Below, one piece after another: positions 7,949 through 17,035 of a stretch of DNA of 64,000 nt. The position numbers and the translations under genes were made by a program. A model generated the notes under the pieces. It was not told the DNA's origin. It saw only the letters and a list, made by a program, of their open reading frames with translations, and searched no databases. The stretch's first letter is position 1; the number at the start of each line of letters is the position of its first letter. The stretch covers positions 310,001 to 374,000 of the forward strand of contig NZ_CP108529.1 of NCBI RefSeq assembly GCF_036002945.1. Reading direction: 5' to 3'. The DNA comes from Streptomyces sp. NBC_01224 (GTDB lineage: Bacteria > Actinomycetota > Actinomycetes > Streptomycetales > Streptomycetaceae).

Positions 7949-9412
7949 ATGACTGATGTATCTCCCGCCGTGCTCGACGGCGTGCTCGCCCGCACCACGC
8001 GTCGCCGCACCCGTGTCGGTCTGGTCTCCGGTGGACTCGGCGCGTACTGGCCGCAGTTCCCCGGCCTCCTCGACCAGCTGCAGGAATCGGCACGCTTCGT
8101 GACCGGGCGGTTCGAGGAGATGGGCTGCGAGGTCGCCGACGCCGGCTTCATCTCCGACCCGCAGGAGGCCGCCAAGGCGGCTGAACAGCTGCGCAGGGCC
8201 GACTGCGACATCGTCGTGATGTTCCTGACGACATATCTCACGGCTTCGATGGTCCTGCCGATCGCCCAGCGCACCCACACTCCGGTACTGGTCATCGACC
8301 TCCAGCCGACCGAGGCGATGGACCACCCGAACACCGACACGGGCAAGTGGCTGGCATACTGCGGACAGTGCCCGCTGCCGGAGGTCGCCAATGTGTTCCG
8401 GCGAAGCGGAATCCCCTTCCGCTCCGTCTCCGGCCATCTGCACGACGAGAACGCCTGGAACCGGATCCGCCGCTGGATCTCGGCCGCGCAGGTGCGTGGC
8501 GCGATGCGCCACGCCCGGCACGGGCTGATGGGCCACCTCTACCCCGGGATGCTCGATGTCTCCACCGACATGACGCTGGTCTCCACCCAGTTCGGCGGAC
8601 ACGTCGAAGTCCTCGAATTCGACGACCTGCGGGTCCGGGTCGCCGCCGTGACGGACGAGGAGGCCGCCGAACGCGTTGCGCTCGCGCGTACGGTCTTCAC
8701 CCTCGACGACTCCGTCGACGAGGACGATCTCGCCTGGGCCGCCCGCGTGTCGGTCGGACTCGACCGGCTCGTCGAGGACTTCGAGCTCGACAGCCTCGCC
8801 TACTACCACCGCGGACTCGAGGGCGAGATCCACGAGCGGCTCGGCGCGGGCATGATCCTCGGCGCGTCGCTGCTGACCGCCCGAGGCGTCCCGATGGCCG
8901 GTGAGTACGAGCTGCGCACCAGCCTCGCCATGCTGATCGCCGACACCATCGGCGCCGGCGGCTCCTTCACCGAGCTCCAGGCCCTCAACTTCCACGACCG
9001 GGTCGTCGAGATGGGCCACGACGGCCCCGCCCACCTCTCGATCAGCGCCAAGGATCCGCTGCTGCGCGGGCTGGGCGTGTACCACGGCAAACGCGGGTGG
9101 GGCGTCAGCGTCGAGTTCGACGTCAAACACGGTCCGGTCACCACGTTCGGTATCGGTCAGGAGGCGGACGGCACCTTTGCGTTCATCGCCTCCGAGGGCG
9201 AAGTCGTCCCGGGACCCCTGCTGGAGATCGGCAACACCACCTCCCGCGTCGACTTCGGCTTCGACCCCGGAGAGTGGACCGACGCCTGGTCCTCGACCGG
9301 CATCGGCCACCACTGGACTCTCTGCACCGGCCACCGTGCCAAGGACCTCAAGGCCGCGGCAGACCTCCTCGGCATCCCGTTCCGCACCGTCACCGGCCCC
9401 AACGACCTCTGA
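7949..9412 (+). CDS. L-fucose/L-arabinose isomerase-family protein
   Basis: The 487-residue protein resembles the fucose/arabinose isomerase fold: an N-terminal Rossmann-like half (RVGLVSGGLGAYWPQF, DIVVMFLTTYLTASMVLP) and a C-terminal barrel rich in E/H (GHHWTLCTGH). The ATG at 7949 is chosen because GAAGGAAGGA lies just upstream; an ATG at 7925 would include that site. Its place after rhaB suggests a role in deoxysugar use, such as a second 6-deoxyhexose isomerase. Substrate specificity cannot be read from sequence. It is likely the last operon gene. Confidence 0.82.
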   Translation: MTDVSPAVLDGVLARTTRRRTRVGLVSGGLGAYWPQFPGLLDQLQESARFVTGRFEEMGCEVADAGFISDPQEAAKAAEQLRRADCDIVVMFLTTYLTASMVLPIAQRTHTPVLVIDLQPTEAMDHPNTDTGKWLAYCGQCPLPEVANVFRRSGIPFRSVSGHLHDENAWNRIRRWISAAQVRGAMRHARHGLMGHLYPGMLDVSTDMTLVSTQFGGHVEVLEFDDLRVRVAAVTDEEAAERVALARTVFTLDDSVDEDDLAWAARVSVGLDRLVEDFELDSLAYYHRGLEGEIHERLGAGMILGASLLTARGVPMAGEYELRTSLAMLIADTIGAGGSFTELQALNFHDRVVEMGHDGPAHLSISAKDPLLRGLGVYHGKRGWGVSVEFDVKHGPVTTFGIGQEADGTFAFIASEGEVVPGPLLEIGNTTSRVDFGFDPGEWTDAWSSTGIGHHWTLCTGHRAKDLKAAADLLGIPFRTVTGPNDL

Positions 9413-9651
9413 ACCGGCCTCCGCAGTCCCGGTCCTTCTCAGTTCCGTCTTCGCCCGCCTCGGCCTGCCTTACGACCTCGCCCACGATTGGCAGTGGGAG
9501 AAGGAGCGGCGTCCGGGGCCTTCGAATCCAAGGCGGAGGAGGGAGTCGACGCGGAGCGTCGGCGACTGACGACAACGCCGGAGGCGGAGGTCCCGGACAC
9601 CGCGACGCCGCTGACAATCGCGGGCGAGGTCGTAAGTCCGTATTCGTCAGA

Positions 9652-10725
9652 TCAGTCCGTCGTCCGGGAGCCGGAGGCCAGGCCGAGTTCTCGGTCGCCC
9701 AGCGTGGCGAAGAAGAGCGCCACGTCGGCCTCGGAGACCTCGGCCAGATCCGCCGGGCTCCACCGGGGACTGCGGTCCTTGTCAATGATCTGGGCACGCA
9801 CGCCTTCCACCAGGTCGGGCCTGGCGAAGGCGGTGCACGAAGTCCGGTACTCCTGGTCGAGCACCGCCTCCAGGCTGTCGAGCCTGCGGGCCCTGCGCAG
9901 GGCGGAGAGTGTCACCTTGAGCGCGGTGGGCGACTTGGCCAGGATCGTCTCGGCGGCCTGCTTGGCGGCGGGGACACCGCTGTTGTCGAGGCGGTCGAGG
10001 ATCTCCTCGACGGAGTCGGCCCGGTAGCACGAATCGATCCACTCGCGGTGCACATCCAGTTCGCCGCCCGGCGCGGGCGAGGCGAACCTCCGCACCGTCT
10101 CCTCGATCTCGACAGCCGTACCGCAGGCGGCGAGGGCCCTGGTGAGCTCGGCGAGACGCTGCGACGGTACGAAGTGGTCGGCGAGCCCGCACATCAGCGC
10201 ATCACCCGCGCCGACCGCATCCGCGGTGAGCGCCAGATGGGTGCCGAGCTCACCGGGCGCGGCACCGAGCAGATACGTCCCGCCCACATCGGGGACGAAG
10301 CCGATGCCGGTCTCGGGCATGGCGATGCGCGAGCGTTCGGTGACGATCCGGACGTCGCCGTGGGCCGAGACACCGACGCCGCCGCCCATCACAATGCCGT
10401 CCATGATCGCGATATATGGCTTGGGGAATCGGGCGATACGGGCGTTGAGCCGGTACTCGTCACGCCAGAAGTCCATCGATGTGCTGCCGCCCGCGCGAGC
10501 GTCCTCGTGGATCGAGCGGATGTCGCCGCCGGCGCAGAGGCCGCGCTCCCCCGCCCCAATGATCAGGACCGCGGTGACAGTGTCGTCGAGCTCGGCTTCG
10601 GCGAGTGCTCCGTCTATGCGCGCCACCATGGCGTGGTTCAGCGCGTTGAGGGCGCGCGGGCGGTTGAGCGTGATGTGCCGGATGCGTCCTTCGGTTTGCA
10701 GCAGGACGGGATCGTCGTGGTTCAT
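9652..10725 (-). CDS. Enoyl-CoA hydratase/isomerase family, probable 3-hydroxyisobutyryl-CoA hydrolase
   Basis: The 357-residue protein is a crotonase-fold enzyme: LNRPRALNALNH near residue 20, the oxyanion loop AGGDIRSIHE, FPKPYIAIMDGIVMGGGVG, and PETGIGFVPDVGGTYLL. The length and the long C-terminal extension fit 3-hydroxyisobutyryl-CoA hydrolase of valine catabolism better than ordinary enoyl-CoA hydratases (about 260 residues). The start is the ATG ending at 10725, although the open frame extends further upstream with non-protein-like sequence. It is divergent from the PAS-GAF-phosphatase gene and not linked to other valine genes here. Confidence 0.85.
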   Translation of the reverse strand: MNHDDPVLLQTEGRIRHITLNRPRALNALNHAMVARIDGALAEAELDDTVTAVLIIGAGERGLCAGGDIRSIHEDARAGGSTSMDFWRDEYRLNARIARFPKPYIAIMDGIVMGGGVGVSAHGDVRIVTERSRIAMPETGIGFVPDVGGTYLLGAAPGELGTHLALTADAVGAGDALMCGLADHFVPSQRLAELTRALAACGTAVEIEETVRRFASPAPGGELDVHREWIDSCYRADSVEEILDRLDNSGVPAAKQAAETILAKSPTALKVTLSALRRARRLDSLEAVLDQEYRTSCTAFARPDLVEGVRAQIIDKDRSPRWSPADLAEVSEADVALFFATLGDRELGLASGSRTTD

Positions 10726-10968
10726 GAATGCGCTCCGGTCAGCCCCTGTGCCGTATCGCCCGCCGATCGCGGACGATCTTCCGCTGCCATTCTGCGGGGC
10801 GGGTCCCGGGCTCGGGAAGCAGGGGTGCGGAGGCGGCCCGGAACGGCCCTCAGCCCGGTTTTTGCCGGGTTTCCGCTGTGGCAGCCTGCCCGAACCGGTT
10901 CGACAATTGAGACACCCCGTACGGGCCGTGCCGCCCGGCTGCCCCGCCGGAAGACGTCCGGAGCAGGA

Positions 10969-13116
10969 ATGACCGATTACGACCGGCAACCGAGCACATC
11001 CGTCCCGCCCCGCCTGCTGATCGAGAAGGCGCACAACGGCGAGACCGCGACGGCGCAGCGCCTTGCCATGAATCGGACAGGCAGTTTCGAGTGGGACATG
11101 GATGCCCACACGCTCGACATCGACGAAGCGGGCCTGCTGGTCTTCGGGCTGGACCCACTGACCTTCGACTCACGGCCCGAGTCCCTGGTGAAACAGCTCG
11201 ATCCTTCGGAGCGGACCAGACTCAATGTGGCAATCGACGAGGCGATCAGGGGTGGGCGCAGCTCGTACAGCGTGCACTTTCGGGTACCGCTCGAGGACGG
11301 CAGGGACCAGTGGACCCATATCCAGGCGCGGATACTGCGCAGCGATGACGGCCGGGCGCACCGGGTCGTCGGGGTGGTACGGGACGCGACGGCAGAGGTA
11401 ACCCACTCGGCCTTCGTGCGGGACCTGGAAAAGCGACGACAGCGCCAGACCAGCATTGTTGAACGCACGACGAGCGCGTTGTCACATGCGGTGACCGTGG
11501 ATGATGTGACCGCCGCGCTCACCGGACCGGGCGGGCTGGACCGGCTCGGCGCGGACGGCCTCGCACTCGGTCTGGTCGAGAACGCCACACTGAACGTCAT
11601 CGCCCTGAGCGGCGACCCACTGGAGGCGATCGACGAGCTCGGATCCACGGGTCTGGACCGTAGGTACCCCCTGGCCGACGCAATTCTCAGCGGCCGCCCC
11701 CGGTTCCTGACCTCGGTCCCGGGACTCATCCACCGCTATCCCGTGCTGACTCCCTACGCAGGGCGGCTGGCATTCCGCGCGGCCGCCTATCTGCCGCTCG
11801 TCGCCCAGGCGCGTTCCCTCGGCACCCTGGCGCTCTTCTACCGCGAAAACACGCCTTTCCACGCTGATGAGCGCAATCTGTGTCTGGGGCTGGCTGCCAT
11901 CGTGGCCCAGTCCCTGCAGCGGGCGAAGCTCTTCGACGAGGAGCGCGAATTCGCCACCGGCCTCCAGTCGACCATGCTGCCGCGACGGGTCCAGGAGATC
12001 GAGGGTGGCGAGATAGCCGTGCGCTATCACGCGGCCTGGAGCGGACGCCAGGTCGGTGGTGACTGGTACGACGTGATCGCGCTGCCGATGAACCGCTTCG
12101 GCATCGTCGTGGGTGACGTACAGGGTCATGACACGCATGCCGCCGCCATCATGGGCCAGTTGCGCATCGCCCTGCGCGCGTACGCCGGTGAGGGACACCA
12201 TCCGTCGACGGTGCTGGCCCGGGCCTCTCGCTTCCTCGCCGAGCTGGACACGGAACGCTTCGCGACGTGTACGTACGCCCAGGTCGATCTCGCCTCGGGG
12301 ACCGTGCGTGTGGTGCGCGCCGGGCACTTCGGACCGCTGATCCGGCATATGGACGGTCGGGTCAGCAGCCCGCAGGTGCGGGGCGGTCTGCCCCTGGGTA
12401 TTTCGACCGACTTCGAGGACGAGGAGTTTCCGGAGACCCGTCTCGACCTGGTGCCGGGCGAAACCCTTGTCCTGTACACCGATGGACTCGTGGAAGAGCC
12501 GGGGGTCGATGTCGATACGGGCGTGCAGGCTCTGATCAATGAGGTCGGCGCGGGCCCTGCGGGCGCTCAGGCGCTGGCCGATCATCTGTCGGACCGGCTG
12601 TGGGAGCGTTGGGGTTCGGGGGACGATGTCGCCCTGCTGGTGCTGCGGCGCAGCCCGGACCCTGGGTCGCCTCGGGCTCCGCGATTGCACCAGTACATCC
12701 ACCAGGCGGACCCGGAGGGGCTGTCCGACGCCCGCACCATCGTGCGCCAGGCCCTGACCGACTGGGACATGGCCGAATTCGCCGACGACGCCGAGCTGGT
12801 GACCGGGGAACTGCTGGTGAATGTACTTCTGCACACGGAAAGTGGCGCGGTACTCACTCTGGAGGTGCTGCCGGAGCCCGTCCGGCGGGTCCGGCTGTCG
12901 GTTCAGGACCGTTCAAGCGTGTGGCCGAGACGTCGCAGCCCTGGCGAGACCGCGACATCGGGTCGAGGCCTGCTGCTCCTGGATGCCGTCGCCGCCCGTT
13001 GGGGCATCGAGCCTCGCGGCGAAGGGAAGGCCGTCTGGTGCGAGATCGGTCCGTCGGCGCCCCCCACCTCCACTCCCCCACTGCCGACCGCGGAGCAGGA
13101 GCAGGAGCAAGTGTGA
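10969..13116 (+). CDS. PAS-GAF-PP2C phosphatase-HATPase multidomain regulator (RsbU/SpoIIE type)
   Basis: The 715-residue protein has four modules. A PAS sensor spans about 25-140 (GSFEWDMDAHTLDIDEAGLLVFG). A GAF domain spans about 165-320. A PP2C/SpoIIE phosphatase spans about 340-545, with metal-binding GGDWYD and VVGDVQGHD. A C-terminal anti-sigma-type HATPase spans about 560-700, with ELLVNVLLHTESGA and SGRGLLLLD. Such proteins dephosphorylate anti-anti-sigma factors and may also carry kinase activity in partner switching. The start is ATG 10969 behind GGAGCAGGA. A tandem hairpin terminator follows its stop. Confidence 0.93.
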   Translation: MTDYDRQPSTSVPPRLLIEKAHNGETATAQRLAMNRTGSFEWDMDAHTLDIDEAGLLVFGLDPLTFDSRPESLVKQLDPSERTRLNVAIDEAIRGGRSSYSVHFRVPLEDGRDQWTHIQARILRSDDGRAHRVVGVVRDATAEVTHSAFVRDLEKRRQRQTSIVERTTSALSHAVTVDDVTAALTGPGGLDRLGADGLALGLVENATLNVIALSGDPLEAIDELGSTGLDRRYPLADAILSGRPRFLTSVPGLIHRYPVLTPYAGRLAFRAAAYLPLVAQARSLGTLALFYRENTPFHADERNLCLGLAAIVAQSLQRAKLFDEEREFATGLQSTMLPRRVQEIEGGEIAVRYHAAWSGRQVGGDWYDVIALPMNRFGIVVGDVQGHDTHAAAIMGQLRIALRAYAGEGHHPSTVLARASRFLAELDTERFATCTYAQVDLASGTVRVVRAGHFGPLIRHMDGRVSSPQVRGGLPLGISTDFEDEEFPETRLDLVPGETLVLYTDGLVEEPGVDVDTGVQALINEVGAGPAGAQALADHLSDRLWERWGSGDDVALLVLRRSPDPGSPRAPRLHQYIHQADPEGLSDARTIVRQALTDWDMAEFADDAELVTGELLVNVLLHTESGAVLTLEVLPEPVRRVRLSVQDRSSVWPRRRSPGETATSGRGLLLLDAVAARWGIEPRGEGKAVWCEIGPSAPPTSTPPLPTAEQEQEQV

Positions 13117-13127
13117 GGAAAGCGCAG

Positions 13128-13210
13128 AGGGGTGTGTCGTCCCGCGCGCGGGACGACACACCCCTCGACCGGTGGGTCCTGGCGCATTCCTCCACCAGGA
13201 CCCACCGGTC
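13128..13210. terminator. Tandem strong hairpins, bidirectional terminator
   Basis: Two adjacent inverted repeats lie between convergent genes. The first is a 38-base perfect palindrome centred at 13146/13147, with 19-base arms beginning AGGGGTGTGTCG. The second has perfect 16-base arms at 13167-13182 and 13195-13210 around a 12-base loop. Together they should stop transcription from both sides. Confidence 0.85.
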
Positions 13211-13214
13211 TACG

Positions 13215-13847
13215 TCACTGCTGTGCGGTACGACGCTTGCGCACGGACCACATGATGCCGCCACCGGCCAGCAGGACGGCCACAGCCGCTCCACCGATGA
13301 TCGGAGTGGCGGACGAGGAACCCGTCTCGGCCAGGTCCGGCGAGCTGGGGCTCGGAGAGGCCGCGGCGGGGGCGGACTCCGAAGCTGCCTCGCTGGGCGT
13401 GCCGCTCCCGACGGGTGCCTCCGAGGGCGCCTGCGAGGAGGGCGCCTGCGACGGCGTGGCCTCGGGCGGCGCGGGCGACGGGGTGGTGCCCTCGCACACC
13501 GGTGCCAGCTTGGTCTCGTCGCGCGAGAAGTTGTCGCCGTCGCCGGCCTTGACGACGAGGTGAACCGTCAGTTCCTTGTCGTGCTTGGGCAGCTCAAGCT
13601 TCTTGTGGAGCTCCCTGCCGAAGGTCTCGGTGGGCAGGAGGTCCTTGCCGTCGACGGTCACGGTCACCTGGTTGGTGACGTTGCCGTTGTAGGCAGTCAG
13701 GTCAAGGCTCACCTCGGTACAGGTCACGCCCCAGGTGGGGGTGTGAGCTGCGGCCGGGCCGGCGGAGAGGACCGTGCCGGTCAGGCCGACCACCGCTGCG
13801 GCCGCGAGTGTCCCCGCAGCACGCAACGATCTCCTGGGTATGGTCAT
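13215..13847 (-). CDS. Secreted LAETG-anchored surface protein (sortase substrate)
   Basis: The 210-residue protein has a signal peptide (arginines, then AAGTLAAAAVVGLTGTVLS, cleavage after GPAAA). The exported domain has two cysteines (GVTCTEV, PVCEG), followed by a Pro/Ser/Ala-rich stalk. The sorting signal is LAETG, then a hydrophobic helix (IIGGAAVAVLLAGGGIMW) and a basic tail RKRR. LAXTG is the motif cut by class E sortases in Streptomyces. The start is ATG 13847 after GGAGGAAGAATTC. Surface display via covalent cell-wall linkage is well supported; the ligand or role is unknown. Confidence 0.88.
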   Translation of the reverse strand: MTIPRRSLRAAGTLAAAAVVGLTGTVLSAGPAAAHTPTWGVTCTEVSLDLTAYNGNVTNQVTVTVDGKDLLPTETFGRELHKKLELPKHDKELTVHLVVKAGDGDNFSRDETKLAPVCEGTTPSPAPPEATPSQAPSSQAPSEAPVGSGTPSEAASESAPAAASPSPSSPDLAETGSSSATPIIGGAAVAVLLAGGGIMWSVRKRRTAQQ

Positions 13848-14001
13848 GAATTCTTCCTCCGCATAAGTTTCATCGCCTGAATGGCGGTGGGGCGCACAGT
13901 ACTGCCCCTGATATGTACGCGCGCACCCGCCCCACGAAGCATGCGATGTCACAACTGACCCCACATCACCACCGCTTTGGACATGACGGACAAGACGGCT
14001 G

Positions 14002-14490
14002 TCACAGAGGGCGGTACATGATGTGCAGTCCGACGAATCCCTGTTTCGGATGGTTGAACCCCTCGGGCAGGGTTCCCAGGATTTCGAAGCCGAGCGAGCG
14101 GTAGAGCCGGACGGCGTAGGTGTTCGTCTCCACCACGGCGTTGAACTGCATGGCCCGGAACCCCGATGAGCGAGCCCATTCCAGCGTATACACGCACAGG
14201 GCCCGGCCCACACCCTGCCCGGAACACTTGGGGTCGACCATGTAACTGGCGCTGGCGATGTGCGCGCCGTTGCCCATGTGGTTGTTGTTCATCTTTGCCG
14301 TGCCGAGGACGCTCCCGTCGTCGTCGACTGCGACGACTGTGCGGTTCGGTGACTCGAGGAGCCACCATGAGCGGGCGTCGTCCTCACCGAGATCGAGCGG
14401 GTAGGTGAAAGTCTCACCAGCGGCGACGATTTCGTGGAAGAACGGCCAGATGGCGGGCCAGTCCTCGGCAGTGGCTTCCCTGATCAGCAT
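14002..14490 (-). CDS. GNAT family N-acetyltransferase
   Basis: The 162-residue protein opens MLIREATAEDWPAIW and carries the acetyl-CoA loop with GQGVGRALC, then FNAVVETNTYAVRLYRSLGFEILG, typical of GNAT motif A and B strands. The length fits phosphinothricin-type acetyltransferases, which act on amino groups of small molecules, but the substrate is not deducible. A longer start ending at 14541 would overlap the upstream DUF6397 gene by 10 bases; the ATG at 14490 matches the family N-terminus. Confidence 0.88.
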   Translation of the reverse strand: MLIREATAEDWPAIWPFFHEIVAAGETFTYPLDLGEDDARSWWLLESPNRTVVAVDDDGSVLGTAKMNNNHMGNGAHIASASYMVDPKCSGQGVGRALCVYTLEWARSSGFRAMQFNAVVETNTYAVRLYRSLGFEILGTLPEGFNHPKQGFVGLHIMYRPL

Positions 14491-14531
14491 GTGGGCCAGG
14501 ATGCCGGTGCCGTTCTCCCTGCGCGAGTTGT

Positions 14532-15734
14532 TTACCGGCAAGGAGGCCGGGATGCGCGCCTACGCAGACCGAGCCGGGCGAGCAGCCCAAGTGCGGCTTC
14601 TGGAGCCGCTGTCGGCGCAAGTGCGGGATCGGGCGCCGGATCACGTACCGGATCGCAATCGCGTACAGGAACGAAGGTTGGTGCGGGCTCGGACGCCGGG
14701 ACGGGACCAAATACCGGGTCGGGGTGGAAGACCTCGGGTTCGCAGACCGAGGCAGGTTCGGGCTCAACGACGGGTTCGGGCTCAGGTTCCTGCTCCCTCT
14801 CGAGCCCGTTCCCGGGGCCGTTCCCGGGGCCGGGGCCGGGGCCGTTCCTGGGGCCGGGGCCGGGGCCGTTCCTGGGGCCGGGGCCGGGGCCGTTCCTGGG
14901 GCCGGGGCCGGGGCCGTTCCTGGGGCCGGGGCCGGGGCCGGGGCGCCACTCGTCGCCCGGACGCGGAGCCGGCCGGGCCTCCCGGGCGTTGTCCAGCTCC
15001 GTGATCAGGCCGACCCGCCGCCACAGGATCTCGTCCGGTTCGTCGGCCTGCATCAGACGCCCCATGGCCTCCCTCGCAGAAGGCGACCCCGTTGGCCCGA
15101 AGACCGGTTCGGGCCGGATCCTGGCGAGGTAGGCGCGCTCATACGGATCGTCGACCACCTCCGCCAACTGCACCGGGTCCAGCGTGACCGCGAGCACGGC
15201 CGCGCGGGCCCAGGGGTCCTCCGTGAGGCTCATCAGCCGTTCGATGCGGCGCGAGCGCCAGTTGTGCGCACGGAAGTCGGCACCTCCCGCCAACCGGCTA
15301 CGTACCCAGGCCGGGCTCTTCCCCGCCAGGAGCTGAGACTCCCTGGCGGCGAACTCCGCAAGCTCCTGGGCGAGATAGAGCCAGACCACCGCCCGGTACC
15401 GGTTGAGGTAGAACATGATCGGAGTGAGGCATCCCGAGCGGGCCAGCTTGGTGAAGCGGTCCGGACTGATCCTGAGCAGTTGGGCACCTTCCGCCGTCCC
15501 GACAGTGTGCACCCTCTCGCGCAGCGCCTCCGGGAACCCGTCCTGCAACCGCAGCCGGTCGACCTCCTCCCTGCGGACCCTCGACCTTCCGCCACCCTGC
15601 TGCACCAGCACGCGGACCAGACCCAGATGCACGGCAATGGCGAACTCGCCGCGCTTCAGCTGAAGTTCCTGGGCTGCTGTGCCCATAGCCATCGTGCTTG
15701 CGGTCTCCGTACACACAGCTTCGGTAACAGTCAT
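14532..15734 (-). CDS. DUF6397-type Streptomyces protein with Gly-Pro repeat
   Basis: The 400-residue protein has a helical N-terminal half (about 20-260) recalling the Streptomyces DUF6397 family, with RREEVDRLRLQDGFPEALRERV and a possible helix-turn-helix. A low-complexity tail contains five to six copies of the octapeptide GPGPGPRN. This is followed by a Glu/Pro-rich linker and an Arg-rich C-terminus. The repeat comes from a 24-bp DNA unit, so copy number should vary between strains. No signal peptide is visible. The function is unknown. Confidence 0.75.
   Translation of the reverse strand: MTVTEAVCTETASTMAMGTAAQELQLKRGEFAIAVHLGLVRVLVQQGGGRSRVRREEVDRLRLQDGFPEALRERVHTVGTAEGAQLLRISPDRFTKLARSGCLTPIMFYLNRYRAVVWLYLAQELAEFAARESQLLAGKSPAWVRSRLAGGADFRAHNWRSRRIERLMSLTEDPWARAAVLAVTLDPVQLAEVVDDPYERAYLARIRPEPVFGPTGSPSAREAMGRLMQADEPDEILWRRVGLITELDNAREARPAPRPGDEWRPGPGPGPRNGPGPGPRNGPGPGPRNGPGPGPRNGPGPGPGNGPGNGLEREQEPEPEPVVEPEPASVCEPEVFHPDPVFGPVPASEPAPTFVPVRDCDPVRDPAPDPALAPTAAPEAALGLLARLGLRRRASRPPCR
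14808..14939. repeat. 24-bp tandem repeat inside DUF6397 gene
   Basis: Five full 24-base units occupy 14820-14939, each GTTCC(T/C)GGGG followed by CCGGGGCC-type runs. A 12-base partial unit lies at 14808-14819. On the coding strand each unit reads GPGPGPRN. It is an in-frame minisatellite likely to vary by slippage. Confidence 0.9.
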
Positions 15735-15829
15735 GATGCTCTCCCCCGCGAGACTCCATTACTCTCTGTGAGCACCGTAGCCCGGGAGGGCATCGCTCGC
15801 CCGGCCTGTGGATAACTCCCACGGCCGGG

Positions 15830-16243
15830 TCAGGTCCGCTTGTCTCCTTCGCTTCCCGCCTGACGCGCGGCAACACCGAGATGCTCTCCGACTCTGTTCA
15901 CGAGCAGCGTCATCTCGTACGCGACCTGCCCGACGTCGGCCTCGGCCGCGCTCAGCACGCACAGACAGCTGCCGTCCCCTGCGGCAGTCACAAAGAGCAG
16001 TGCCTCGTCGAATTCCACCATGGTCTGCCGGGCCTTCCCTGCGCGGAAGTGGCGTCCCGATCCGCGGGCGAGGCTGTGCAGCCCGGACGAGACCGCTGCG
16101 AGATGCTCCGCGTCCTCACGCGCCAGGCCTGTGCTCGCTCCGGTCACCAGCCCGTCGTTCGACAGCACCAACGCGTGCCGTATGTGCTCGACCCTGCTCG
16201 TGAGATCGTCAAGGAGCCAGTCGAGTTCCCTGTCCAGCGCCAT
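15830..16243 (-). CDS. cvnB: Roadblock/LC7 domain protein (CvnB-like)
   Basis: The 137-residue protein starts with ELDWLLDDLTSRVEHIRHALVLSNDGL, the hallmark of conservon CvnB proteins. It continues through the roadblock fold (EDAEHLAAVSSGLHSLARG, RQTMVEFDEALLFV, GDGSCLCVLS). Roadblock proteins pair with small GTPases of the conservon as scaffolds or GAP-like partners at the membrane. It lies 98 bases downstream of the CvnD GTPase on the same strand, whereas the normal order is A-B-C-D. It closely resembles the second CvnB in this window. Confidence 0.9.
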   Translation of the reverse strand: MALDRELDWLLDDLTSRVEHIRHALVLSNDGLVTGASTGLAREDAEHLAAVSSGLHSLARGSGRHFRAGKARQTMVEFDEALLFVTAAGDGSCLCVLSAAEADVGQVAYEMTLLVNRVGEHLGVAARQAGSEGDKRT

Positions 16244-16341
16244 TTCCCCGCTCCTCCCCGCTCATACGTTCCCCGTGCCCCACGTTTCGCGTAAGCCTCG
16301 CGCACTGGTCGCGTACGGGCAAGCACTCCTCCGTCATGTGG

Positions 16342-17013
16342 CTAAGTCCTGGCCCCTTGGCGCGCAACAGATGCGCGCCGGGAGGGTCGGCTCACCGAGT
16401 CGAGGAGCCGGGCGGTGTGCATCCGGCCGGCGTATTCGACCGTGCGGATCAGGACTTCCTTGCCGGAGTCCCGGTCACGCGCATCACACAGCACGACGGG
16501 CGTGCCGAGGTCGAGGTCGAGGGCACGGGACACTTCGCGTTCGCCGTAGGCGCGGGCGCCCGCGAAGCAGTTGACCGCTACGACGAAGGGGATGCCACGG
16601 TGCTCGAAGTAGTCGACGGCCGGGAAACAGCCTTCCAGGCGCCGGGTGTCGGCGAGAACGACGGCCCCGAGCGCCCCTTGGGAAAGCTCGTCCCACAGGA
16701 ACCAGAAACGGTCCTGTCCCGGCGTGCCGAACAGATAGAGCGAGAGACCGGACCGGATGGTGATGCGTCCGAAATCCATGGCGACGGTCGTCGTGGTCTT
16801 CTGATCGACCCCGCCGGTGTCATCGACCGACTGTCCGGCCTCGCTGAGGAGTTCCTCCGTCCGCAGCGGCCGGATCTCGCTGACCGCGCCGACCAGCGTC
16901 GTCTTCCCGACCCCGAAGCCTCCGGCGACCAAAATCTTCAGTGCGAGAGCGTCGGTCTCCACGGCCTCCTCGGCCGTCTCCCCGTGGGTGTTGTCAGCGT
17001 GCTCGGAAGGCAT
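16342..17013 (-). CDS. cvnD: Conservon GTP-binding protein CvnD
   Basis: The 223-residue P-loop GTPase has a Walker A GGFGVGKTTLVG near residue 32, LFGTPGQDRFWFLW (switch II-like DxxG variant), and VVAVNCFAGA in place of NKxD, all typical of conservon CvnD proteins. These act with CvnA kinase and CvnB roadblock in a membrane G-protein-like complex that tunes antibiotic production and development. Its ATG overlaps the end of a CvnC remnant, indicating former translational coupling. The upstream cvnA and most of cvnC are absent, so it looks orphaned. Confidence 0.9.
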   Translation of the reverse strand: MPSEHADNTHGETAEEAVETDALALKILVAGGFGVGKTTLVGAVSEIRPLRTEELLSEAGQSVDDTGGVDQKTTTTVAMDFGRITIRSGLSLYLFGTPGQDRFWFLWDELSQGALGAVVLADTRRLEGCFPAVDYFEHRGIPFVVAVNCFAGARAYGEREVSRALDLDLGTPVVLCDARDRDSGKEVLIRTVEYAGRMHTARLLDSVSRPSRRASVARQGART

Positions 17014-17035
17014 CGATCACTTCTCTCACCAGTGA
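16994..17035 (-). pseudogene. cvnC: C-terminal remnant of a CvnC (DUF742) gene
   Basis: Overlapping the CvnD start, the minus strand reads LVREVIDAFRAR and a TGA. The intact CvnC in this window ends ILREVINGLRAL, so the last dozen codons match well. Upstream of this point the frame no longer resembles DUF742. The rest of the gene, and cvnA and cvnB before it, have been lost. The remaining DNA 17036-17359 shows no gene. Confidence 0.55.

Noticed and set aside
9097..10968. Very long open frame upstream of the PAS-GAF gene, in the same frame
   Set aside because: The translation is Arg/Pro/Gly-rich and covers other genes in other frames. It is a high-GC shadow.
14820..14939. Regular repeats as a CRISPR array
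   Set aside because: The 24-bp units are contiguous without spacers and code for an in-frame peptide repeat.
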